From: Chryseobacterium sp. CH21
GTDB taxonomy: Bacteria; Bacteroidota; Bacteroidia; Flavobacteriales; Weeksellaceae
NCBI RefSeq assembly: GCF_004119445.1
Contig: NZ_QICI01000050.1
Location: 124,001-188,000, forward strand
Direction of reading: 5' to 3'
Length of the DNA stretch: 64,000 bases
The position numbers and the translations under genes were made by a program. Under the pieces are notes generated by a model. That model saw nothing but the letters and a program-made list of their open reading frames with translations, made no database searches and had not been told where the DNA came from. Below are positions 48,529 to 55,488 of this stretch, in pieces (the first letter of the stretch is position 1; the number at the start of each line of letters is the position of its first letter).

Positions 48529-48558
48529 CAAAGGTATTATTAGTCTTAAAGATGTCAA
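48529..48558 (-). promoter_or_regulatory. menF promoter
   Basis: On the minus strand TTG (48556-48558) is followed after 19 bases by TACCTTTG (48529-48536), an excellent TTG-N19-TAnnTTTG promoter. Start of transcription near 48522 fixes the menF start at 48456 instead of the longer frame. Confidence 0.75.
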
Positions 48559-48564
48559 AATAAA

Positions 48565-48592
48565 AAGAGCTTAAATTTATTTTTAAGCTCTT
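48565..48592 (-). terminator. Terminator of the hotdog thioesterase gene
   Basis: AAGAGCTTAAA pairs with TTTTAAGCTCTT, and a T-rich run follows on the minus strand. It lies directly upstream of the menF promoter and so separates the two units. Confidence 0.8.
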
Positions 48593-48613
48593 CATTTTTT
48601 ATGTTGTTGTAAC

Positions 48614-49042
48614 TTATCTATTGATGATATTATTGGTCATCGTAGTATGGTTGATCAAAATACCTTTTTCATCACGGATTTCAATTTCTGAAACATGCAT
48701 TGTTTTTCCTTTTCTGATAAAACGAGCTGTAGCAGTTACAATTCCGTCTTTTTTGCTTCTTAAATGATTAGAATTGATGTTGGTTCCTACTCCGTAATAC
48801 TTTTCACCATCAATAAAGATATTAGACAGGCTTGACCCTAACGTTTCAGCCAAAACACAGCTTGCACCTCCATGCATAATACCAAACGGCTGATGAGTTC
48901 TTGGAAGAACAGGCATCGTAGCAGTAAGGGTTTCATTTTCGAGATCAATATCTATGAATTTTATTTCAAGGGTTTTGGCAAGTGTTACATCTCCCCAGTT
49001 ATTGATGAATGCTAATATTTCTTCTTTTGTCTGACCTTTCAT
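48614..49042 (-). CDS. PaaI-type hotdog thioesterase (possible DHNA-CoA thioesterase)
   Basis: About 142 residues from the ATG at 49042 (MKGQTKEEI). The upstream extension reads into the heptamer repeats and is rejected. The hotdog motif HQPFGIMHGGASCVLAETLGS with HGGASC and the catalytic Glu region identifies the PaaI/YbgC-like thioesterase family. It could hydrolyse 1,4-dihydroxy-2-naphthoyl-CoA in menaquinone synthesis (MenI), because menF is the next gene downstream; this is inference from position. Other acyl-CoA substrates are possible. Confidence 0.8.
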   Translation of the reverse strand: MKGQTKEEILAFINNWGDVTLAKTLEIKFIDIDLENETLTATMPVLPRTHQPFGIMHGGASCVLAETLGSSLSNIFIDGEKYYGVGTNINSNHLRSKKDGIVTATARFIRKGKTMHVSEIEIRDEKGILINHTTMTNNIINR

Positions 49043-49063
49043 TTTTATAATTGATTTAATTTT

Positions 49064-49107
49064 GCATCTAGCATCTAGCATCTAGCATCTAGCATCTAGC
49101 ATCTAGC
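49064..49107. repeat. Heptanucleotide tandem repeat GCATCTA
   Basis: Six perfect copies plus two bases. On the minus strand the array starts with the TAG stop of the acyltransferase gene (49103-49105) and leads into the leader of the thioesterase gene. As seven is not a multiple of three, copy-number change would alter the 5' region length but not a protein frame. Confidence 0.9.
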
Positions 49108-49690
49108 TCTGTTCAGTTCCCATAATATTAGGATTCCAGTTTTCCGGAACTTTAGGGGTAATATCATTTTTGATATAATATTCCTGAATTTCCTGCATGA
49201 TTTCTGAAAAAGGGACGGACGCTATTCTTTCGTAAGGAATAGTATAACCCAAATAAACGATATTTCTTTTGAAATCACCTGCTGCCAGAACTATAGGAAC
49301 TTTTGCTGCGAGTGCCATGTGGTAAAACCCTTTTCTCCATTTCGGAACCCAGCTTCTGGTACCTTCCGGGGTAATAACTAGGCTGAAATCTTCTTTTGCA
49401 AATTGATTGGCTACAAAATTCACCAGATCATTTTTCTGGCTTCTGTCGATACCAATACCTCCAAGACCTTTTACAATACTTCCGTACCATGCTTTGGTAT
49501 GAGCATCTTTAATGATAATCTTTAAAGGTTTTTCCAGTGACCAATAGGCGAAATTTCCTAAAATGTATTCCATATTATGGGTATGCGGTGCTACCACAAG
49601 GATACACCTGTTCAGGTTGTTGACATCGCCCTGCAGAACGACTTTCCAGCCTAATATTTTTAGCATTGCTTTGCCTATCAGCTTTTTCAT
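49103..49690 (-). CDS. PlsC-like 1-acylglycerol-3-phosphate acyltransferase family protein
   Basis: 195 residues. The acyltransferase motif appears as APHTHNMEYILGNF (His with the catalytic-pair Glu at the fifth place after it, where PlsC has HX4D) and VITPEGTRS for phosphate binding. Near the N-terminus is a short hydrophobic segment. It transfers an acyl chain to a lysophospholipid or similar acceptor at the membrane. HX4E instead of HX4D is known in some relatives. It is upstream of the thioesterase gene by the heptamer repeat. Confidence 0.82.
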   Translation of the reverse strand: MKKLIGKAMLKILGWKVVLQGDVNNLNRCILVVAPHTHNMEYILGNFAYWSLEKPLKIIIKDAHTKAWYGSIVKGLGGIGIDRSQKNDLVNFVANQFAKEDFSLVITPEGTRSWVPKWRKGFYHMALAAKVPIVLAAGDFKRNIVYLGYTIPYERIASVPFSEIMQEIQEYYIKNDITPKVPENWNPNIMGTEQS

Positions 49691-50005
49691 AGATTTCTTA
49701 GATTAAAAACAAAAAAGTATAACCAAATTTTGGTTATACTTTACAAATATATTGAAATATTATCGCTCTTAAAACAAACCGCTAATTAAATCTACGATTT
49801 TCATTACGAATTCCATTGCAAATTGTATCATGATAAGGATGTGTTTTTGGTTGATTGGTTATTAAATTTTAGCTTTACGAAATTAAAACTTTTTTTTCAC
49901 ATAAGAAACTAAATGAAGCTTTATTTTCAGTTTTCTGAGAGAAGAAGGGTGTGAATTTCAAACGGTTGCCATCCACCCACACCTTCTACCACTCTCTGAA
50001 GTTAA
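49691..50005. other. Intergenic region with a possible micro-peptide and hairpin
   Basis: On the minus strand 49769-49831 codes for a 20-residue amphipathic peptide (MIQFAMEFVMKIVDLISG, then LF), with hydrophobic Ile/Leu/Phe/Val on one side and Glu/Lys/Asp on the other. I do not claim it is translated. A long hairpin follows (49934-50001). Confidence 0.35.
49934..50001 (-). terminator. Hairpin downstream of the PspC gene
   Basis: AGAAGGGTGTG pairs with CACACCTTCT (one bulge) and the flanks CTGAGAG and CTCTCTGAAG extend the stem. It lies five bases from the end of the PspC gene and probably ends its transcript. Confidence 0.5.
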
Positions 50006-51726
50006 TTATTTAGTTTGTATGGAAATTTCGTTTTTTCCGTCTTTGATTTTGATGTCCATATCTTTATTTGATTTTTTGATAGTAGACACTGCAGAATCAA
50101 TAACTTTCTTTGCCTGGTTGTTCGGAACTTTTTTACCGTTTACGATGATACTGTCTTTATCATCAGAGTTGTATTCGATACTGGAACCGTTTACCGTGAT
50201 TTTATTTTTTTCAATTCTAACATTGTTGTGGTCTTCATCTCTGTCCTGATCTTCATCATTGATACCATCACCGTCCAAGTCCCCATCCATGTGAATACGA
50301 TCTTTATTCAGGGATAAAACAACTGCTTTTTGCGGAACTACCAGCTCATAATTCAGGCTGTAATCTCTGAATCTGTGTTCGTATGGATACTTGATGTAGT
50401 TTGGAAGTAATACTTTGTTGTTTACAATTTCTACAGGAACCGTCATCTGGATAGGGAAATTATATCCTTTTCCTTCTTTTTTAATGATCAGATAAGGTGT
50501 TTTAATATCTGGCTTTCTGGTTACATCTACAGAAATATAGTCTTCTTCATAAACTGTTCTTTTATCAGAATAAATATCATTGTTGTAACCTTTGAAATTC
50601 TGAGGAATATTGACCTGTTTTATATCCACATACACTGTATCTGAAGGAGTGTTGATGGCCACATTCTCTACATCTTCTTTACTTCCTCTGTAAATCATAT
50701 CTTTTTTAGCCATACTGATTCCGAAATAAGTTCCCAACCCCACCAGAAGAAGGAATAAACCTCCGATTACCCATCCGATATTTCTCAGTTTTGTTTTTGG
50801 AGAGAAAATCTTGATGCTTAATAAACTGAAAAGAATTGCCGGAATTAAGCTTCCAATGACCATTATGGCAGCCAATACTTTGTCAAGTCCCTGATCATCC
50901 ATATAGAATCTGATCTCGTTAGCTCCCGGGAAGTCTGTATCCATTGCGAAAAGGCCAAATAATACAAATACTCCGATAATGCTTCCTACCGCCATCAATA
51001 CGAAGAACCCTCCTACAATATACTTGAATATATTCCAGACTCCGCTTCCTGCATTGTTGATGTAAGGTTTGTTTTCGTTATAGATTTCTCCGACCCTCTG
51101 AGTAGATTCATTGGCAAACTGTACCAATTTGTTAGACTCATTCTTAAGATTGTCGAAGTTCATAGGCTTTCCCTGCATTTTCAGGAAATCTGCCGCTGTT
51201 TCAGCTTTTGGAAGTACGATCCAAAGGATTACATATAAAAGACCGATTAATGAAGAAGAGATGGCTGCTGTGAAAATTCCTAATATGAAAATTCCCAGCC
51301 AGATTGCTCTCATGGTAGTAATATCCATTCCTACATATTGAGCTAGACCTGCGCAGACCCCTGCTACTTTTTGTTTTTCCGGATCACGGAAAAGTTGTTT
51401 TTTATCGGTATAGTTAGTTCCTGAATTATAATTTCTGGCAGATGTTTTTCAGAAAAATAAGCTTCTTCCTGTTCTTCGATTTTTTCAGGGCTTCCGATCT
51501 GTGCGATTACCTTTTCTACATCGGTATCGTTAATCACTTCACGTTTTCCTAAAGAATCTTTGAAAATCTCCACCATTCTTATTTCTATGTCATGCATTAC
51601 CTCATCAGCCTCAGAAGCATCCAGAGAGCTTCTCAGAGCGTTCAGGTAATCGCTGAGCTTTATATATGCGTGTTCTTCTATGGTAAAAGAAAAACCTGCG
51701 AGTCCTATTGAGAGTGTCTTGTTCAT
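50006..51726 (-). pseudogene. PspC-domain membrane protein with N-terminal helical domain, interrupted by a one-base deletion
   Basis: The first frame (51726 down) gives MNKTLSIGLAGFSFTIEEHA and a helical domain (to about 95) and then runs into KHLPEIIIQEL and a stop. In the next frame the sequence runs on as TSARNYNSGTNYTDKKQLF, then RDPEKQKVAGVCAGLAQYVGM, the PspC domain. One more base in the run of five T at 51445-51449 (five A on the coding strand) joins them to 573 residues. The remainder has four further membrane segments and a periplasmic beta-domain with an acidic stretch (DLDGDGINDEDQDRDED) like a calcium-binding repeat. Its regulator is probably PadR next to it. PspC proteins act in envelope stress responses. 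Confidence 0.82.
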
Positions 51727-51737
51727 AGCTTTGTTTT

Positions 51738-52067
51738 TTAATTTTGTTGGGTGATTTGGTTTACTGAAGCTGTCAGTTCATTCCATGTATTGAGAAGTTC
51801 ATCCAGGAAAAGTTTTCCTTTTTCTGTGATCTGATAATATTTTCTGGGTGGTCCTCCCGTAGATTCTTCCCATCTGTAAGAGAGAAACTCTCCATTTTTA
51901 AGTCTTGTAAGAAGAGGGTAGAGGGTCCCTTCCACTACATCCAGTTTTCCTTTTTTCAGTTCGTCAATAAGATCAGAAACATACATTTCGCGGTTATTGA
52001 TGAGACTTAGAATACAGAATTCCAGAATTCCTTTTCGCATTTGCGCTTTGGTATTTTCGGTATTCAT
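51738..52067 (-). CDS. PadR family transcriptional regulator
   Basis: 109 residues. Winged helix-turn-helix with LEFCILSLINNREMYVSDLI and GTLYPLLTRLKNGEFLSYRW, then the wing GGPPRKYYQITEKG, the family signature. PadR proteins repress genes that respond to phenolic acids, antibiotics or envelope damage. It is 11 bases upstream of the PspC gene and probably controls it and itself; its promoter is at 52145-52176. Confidence 0.9.
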   Translation of the reverse strand: MNTENTKAQMRKGILEFCILSLINNREMYVSDLIDELKKGKLDVVEGTLYPLLTRLKNGEFLSYRWEESTGGPPRKYYQITEKGKLFLDELLNTWNELTASVNQITQQN

Positions 52068-52144
52068 CTTTGATAAGTTTGTTAATTAGTTATATTCTTA
52101 GAAAAATGCTCCTAGCTAGCTGAGCCTATTCTAATTTTACATTA

Positions 52145-52176
52145 CAAAGATATGTAAATAAAATGGTATTATGCAA
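52145..52176 (-). promoter_or_regulatory. Promoter of the PadR-PspC operon
   Basis: TTG (52174-52176), then 21 bases, then TATCTTTG (52145-52152) on the minus strand. Transcript start near 52138, 71 bases ahead of the PadR start, leaves room for a PadR operator. Confidence 0.7.
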
Positions 52177-52385
52177 TACAAAGTAGTGGAATTTTTAAAA
52201 TAAATAATATAATTACCTGTAAATCAATTGAATAATTTTAAGTAGGAATTTTTATAAAAATGAATTTGGGTGGAAAATGAATAAAATATCTTTAAAATTT
52301 AATTGAGATTCGGAAAAATAGATAGAAAAAAGGATCTCATCCATTAGCTATTACTTATTACCCATTATATATTGATTAGGATTCG

Positions 52386-52393
52386 TATTTTTG
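52386..52393 (+). promoter_or_regulatory. -7 box that decides the start of the secreted protein gene
   Basis: TATTTTTG matches TAnnTTTG; transcription near 52400 excludes upstream starts and leaves ATG 52429. Confidence 0.45.
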
Positions 52394-52428
52394 ATAGGAA
52401 AAAAATACCTAAATCATTTACTATTACC

Positions 52429-53130
52429 ATGAATTTATTCGAGAGGAATAAGCATTTACACGCTTTTGTTTTACTGGGACCTGCATGTTTCGGACAATAT
52501 CAGTTTGAGGTTAAAAATGCATCGAAGAGTTATGACGCTGCCATCCAGATAGAAAACTGTTATGATGACCGATGTGGAGGAAAAGGAACGGTAGAATTGT
52601 TCGATCATAAGAATAGCAAAGTACAGACTTTTGTCTCAGAAGATCTGGTTTTATATACAGAACAAGGCCAAAAACCGATCCAGGGGAAATTGATTTCGCT
52701 TTCAAAGGATCAAAGAGCTGTGATTATCGATGACTTTAATTTCGATGGAACAGAAGATGTGGCAATAAGAAACGGAAATATGGGAAATTATAGCGGAGCA
52801 TCTTATGATGTATACGTCTTCAATAAAACAAGAATGGGCTTTGTAAAAAGCCAGGAACTTACAGAGCTGGGTTCAAACGGTCTTGATATTTTTGATGTCG
52901 ATGCCAAACGCAAACGTCTTATTTCCTATGGGAAGTCTGGCTGCTGTGATATTTTTACAACGGAGTATGCTGTAGTTCCAAATAAAGGGCTTGATAAAGT
53001 CTTTGAAAAAGAAGAAGATATGACTGTTGAAGGCCGTGTAAAAGTGACCACTAAAGAAAAGCTTAATAATAAATGGATTACCAAAACAAAGGTATATCCT
53101 TCAGATCAATATAACAGAAATAAGAAGTAA
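52429..53130 (+). CDS. Secreted protein with FG-GAP/XAC2610-like domain
   Basis: About 233 residues from ATG 52429. The N-terminus (NKHLHAFVLLGPACFGQ) looks like a signal peptide. The mature part has a Cys pair (ENCYDDRCGGKG), IDDFNFDGTEDVAIRNGN, a calcium-binding DxNxDG pattern, and GCCDIFTTEY. These features are seen in XAC2610-like and FG-GAP-type secreted proteins of unknown function. An open frame reaches 52372 but the promoter box excludes that start. The next gene begins one base after its stop. Confidence 0.65.
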   Translation: MNLFERNKHLHAFVLLGPACFGQYQFEVKNASKSYDAAIQIENCYDDRCGGKGTVELFDHKNSKVQTFVSEDLVLYTEQGQKPIQGKLISLSKDQRAVIIDDFNFDGTEDVAIRNGNMGNYSGASYDVYVFNKTRMGFVKSQELTELGSNGLDIFDVDAKRKRLISYGKSGCCDIFTTEYAVVPNKGLDKVFEKEEDMTVEGRVKVTTKEKLNNKWITKTKVYPSDQYNRNKK

Positions 53131-53131
53131 G

Positions 53132-53728
53132 ATGAAAATTCAGAAAGAGATCGATTTTATTCTGGCAGTAGATGCTTTGAAAAATGTACAGCGAAGAAAT
53201 TATAATGCAGATGATTCCCGAAGAGAGAACACAGCGGAACATTCCTGGCAGATTATCATTCTGGCACAGATCCTTTATCCGTATGCTAAAAACCGTGCGG
53301 ATATTGATTTGTTGAGAGTGATACGAATGCTTTCTATTCACGATCTTGTAGAGATTGAAGCGGGAGATACTTTTATTTTTGATGAAAAAGCCATGGTAGG
53401 AAAGTTTGAAAGGGAAAAGGCATCTGCTCAAAAGATCTTTGGAATTTTGGACGAGCCTTTGCGTACAGAATTCTTTAATCTATGGCTTGAGTTTGAGGAC
53501 GAGAAAACTCCGGATGCTGTTTTTGCCTGCGGAATTGATAGAATTATGCCGTTTATCTTAAATTCACATACCTCAGGGAAAAGCTGGACTGAAGCTGGTG
53601 TTACAGAAAAACAAATCCGAAATATGCTTGAAAATGCGATCAATAGGGCATCGGATGAAATGGGAGAAGCTTTTGATGTGTTGCTGAATCAAAATCTGGA
53701 AACAGAAAAAGTGATTAAATCACTTTAA
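53132..53728 (+). CDS. HD-domain hydrolase (YfbR/HDDC2-like 5'-nucleotidase)
   Basis: 198 residues. The HD metal site is complete: H near residue 35 in NTAEHSWQ, the HD pair in LSIHDLVEIEAGD, and a later Asp in ACGIDRIMP. The pattern fits HD_3/YfbR-like 5'-deoxynucleotidases, which hydrolyse deoxynucleoside monophosphates. The start is two bases after the previous stop, so it is in one operon with the secreted protein. A terminator follows at 53742-53772. Confidence 0.82.
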   Translation: MKIQKEIDFILAVDALKNVQRRNYNADDSRRENTAEHSWQIIILAQILYPYAKNRADIDLLRVIRMLSIHDLVEIEAGDTFIFDEKAMVGKFEREKASAQKIFGILDEPLRTEFFNLWLEFEDEKTPDAVFACGIDRIMPFILNSHTSGKSWTEAGVTEKQIRNMLENAINRASDEMGEAFDVLLNQNLETEKVIKSL

Positions 53729-53741
53729 TAAGTATACAATA

Positions 53742-53772
53742 AGCTTCGGGCGGCCTTTGGCCGCCCGAAGCT
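53742..53772. terminator. GC-rich hairpin between converging genes
   Basis: AGCTTCGGGCGGCC pairs perfectly with its complement around TTT. It shares AGCTTCGGGC with the terminator at 25315-25357. The T-run is short. Confidence 0.7.
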
Positions 53773-53779
53773 GTATTAT

Positions 53780-54163
53780 TTATAGTATCTGAATTGGTTT
53801 CTTGAATTCGTCAATTGCTACAAAAGTAAAGTCACCTACAATGGCTTTTTCTCTTTCATAGGAATACATCTGCTCGGTGTAGATTTCCACATTTACTTTC
53901 ATACTGGTTTTTCCCACGTATGACACTTTCCCGATCAGCTCAACAATAGTTCCGGCAGGAATAGGTTTTTTGAAATCAATCTTATCACTGCTTACCGTTA
54001 CCACTCTTTTTCTGGCAAAACGGGTTGCTGTGATAAAAGCTACTTCGTCCATCAGCTGCATTGCTGTACCCCCAAAAAGAGTATCATAATGATTGGTTGT
54101 GTTAGGGAAAACCGCCTTAAAGATTCTGGTTTCGGATGCTTCAATTCTTTCTTCTGTAGTCAT
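53780..54163 (-). CDS. Acyl-CoA thioesterase, YciA-like
   Basis: 127 residues, a single hotdog domain: FPNTTNHYDTLFGGTAMQLMD with the catalytic Asn/Asp region and the FGG turn, and SSDKIDFKKPIPAGTIVEL in the second strand region. It hydrolyses acyl-CoA esters, with the chain length unknown. It is the first intact gene downstream of the cobalamin riboswitch (54296-54446), although its function is not linked to B12. Confidence 0.85.
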   Translation of the reverse strand: MTTEERIEASETRIFKAVFPNTTNHYDTLFGGTAMQLMDEVAFITATRFARKRVVTVSSDKIDFKKPIPAGTIVELIGKVSYVGKTSMKVNVEIYTEQMYSYEREKAIVGDFTFVAIDEFKKPIQIL

Positions 54164-54492
54164 ATATCATTATTAATTAAAGCGAAATGAGAATGATTAA
54201 AACAACAGAACAATGACAGGAATCAAGAGAATTCCTGAAACAATCCATAAGATCAATACAACTTCAAATCGCGAAAGTTACTTGTTTAAGAAAAAGGCAG
54301 GTCTCCTGACTTGTAACATCTTTAATCTCCTTCCCATGCCTCGCACAGTGGATCTTTGATAAAGATTACAGTTACTTACAGTTGCGCGACAGTCCGTGAT
54401 TTTCACACGGTTCCCTTTTAATCTGCAATGATGCAGAACCAATTTCTATGATGAATAAGCGTTAAAACTTTTCGGGGGCAAAAATAATGAAT
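54164..54492. other. Region holding the cobalamin riboswitch and no clear target gene
   Basis: Below the riboswitch on the minus strand are about 130 bases before the thioesterase start. In them a frame of 19 hydrophobic residues is open from a TTG (54197-54256, ILWIVSGILLIPVIVLLF). It might be a tiny membrane peptide or the end of a lost gene. Confidence 0.4.
54296..54446 (-). promoter_or_regulatory. Cobalamin (AdoCbl-type) riboswitch
   Basis: On the minus strand the element shows the conserved parts in order: GGTTCTGCATCATTGCAG, AAAAGGGAACCGTGTGAAA, ATCACGGACTGTCGCGCAAC (B12 box: GCGCAACTGTAAG), CCACTGTGCGAGGCATGGGA and GTCAGGAGACCTGCC at the end. It senses adenosylcobalamin and usually shuts off downstream transport or synthesis genes. 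Here the only downstream gene on the strand is a thioesterase after 130 bases. Confidence 0.85.
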
Positions 54493-55290
54493 TTATTCCG
54501 GATTATGGTAAATAATCTGACTGATTACTCTTCCCTTCTTGATGGTCCAAAGGGTAGTATATCTGTTTTCACCTGAACCGTTGATCATGTAAAGGAAGAT
54601 ATTGTCGTTGTCCAGGGAGGTTACTCCAATGTTCTCAAAATCCATGGTAGGCTGGAACATATTTTTGATGGCCTCTCTTACAAAGACAGATCCTCTTCCG
54701 GGTTGCTGCACTCTGATAGATTTGATCTCGGTCATTCCTTCAGGAAGGTCGTTTCCAATTCCCCATGGTTTTACTTTATCAATGGTAAGAAGTTTTCCTT
54801 CTGCATCTTTTTCCTTTTTACGGTATCCCGCATTGGAAGGATAGATATCAATGACTACTTTGCTTCTTTGGGCGGTAGGAACTTTAGGATCAGAATTATC
54901 AGTGAAAATAAGTGATTTTCCGTTTTTAGATTTAGAAGGAGTATAAGCAGGAAGCTGATCAATATAAGCAATACGTTCTTTATTCACCATTCCTTCTTTA
55001 TCAAGAGTTTCATAACGTACAAAAGGCTTATCGTCATCCTGTTTTTCAGGATATTTGATCCAGATCCACTCTGTTTCTCCAGGAGCAGGTTTTACATAAA
55101 CAAATACATCACCTTTACGCATACGGATCTTGTCTACAATTTTTCTGTAGTTGTCCTTATGAACACGTACATTGGCATATCCCTCTTCAGCTTTTACAAC
55201 TCCGAAAGGAACTTTATTCTGTCCTTTTACAAAGACTACAGATAAAATACTGATAGCAGATAAATAGAATGCTTTGTTTATGAAAGTCAT
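54493..55290 (-). CDS. Secreted protein, function unknown
   Basis: About 265 residues from the ATG at 55290 (one codon earlier also an ATG). The signal peptide (MTFINKAFYLSAISILSVVF to about residue 23) is followed by a beta-rich domain, with ANVRVHKDNYRKIVDKIRM and a long charged middle region (KQDDDKPFVRYETLDKEG) and a conserved-looking end RYTTLWTIKKGRVISQI. Its SH3-like start hints at an envelope role, but I recognise no family. It lies between mutS2 and the riboswitch. Confidence 0.6.
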   Translation of the reverse strand: MTFINKAFYLSAISILSVVFVKGQNKVPFGVVKAEEGYANVRVHKDNYRKIVDKIRMRKGDVFVYVKPAPGETEWIWIKYPEKQDDDKPFVRYETLDKEGMVNKERIAYIDQLPAYTPSKSKNGKSLIFTDNSDPKVPTAQRSKVVIDIYPSNAGYRKKEKDAEGKLLTIDKVKPWGIGNDLPEGMTEIKSIRVQQPGRGSVFVREAIKNMFQPTMDFENIGVTSLDNDNIFLYMINGSGENRYTTLWTIKKGRVISQIIYHNPE

Positions 55291-55428
55291 CATGAAAATT
55301 TTTTAATCCTTCAAATATATAAATTAAATGCTTTTCGATTGATAATTATACAGTGACAGTTCTTTTAAATATGGCATTTGTTTTTGAAAATATATAAAAA
55401 AGCTAAAAATATACCACAAGAAATAAAA

Positions 55429-55458
55429 AAGAGAGAGTACCAACCGGTACTCTCTCTT
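55429..55458 (-). terminator. mutS2 terminator
   Basis: GAGAGAGTACC and GGTACTCTCTC form a perfect 11-bp stem around AACC with A/T runs outside. Confidence 0.85.
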
Positions 55459-55488
55459 AGTATTTGCGTTAATTTAATTTCAGATAAA

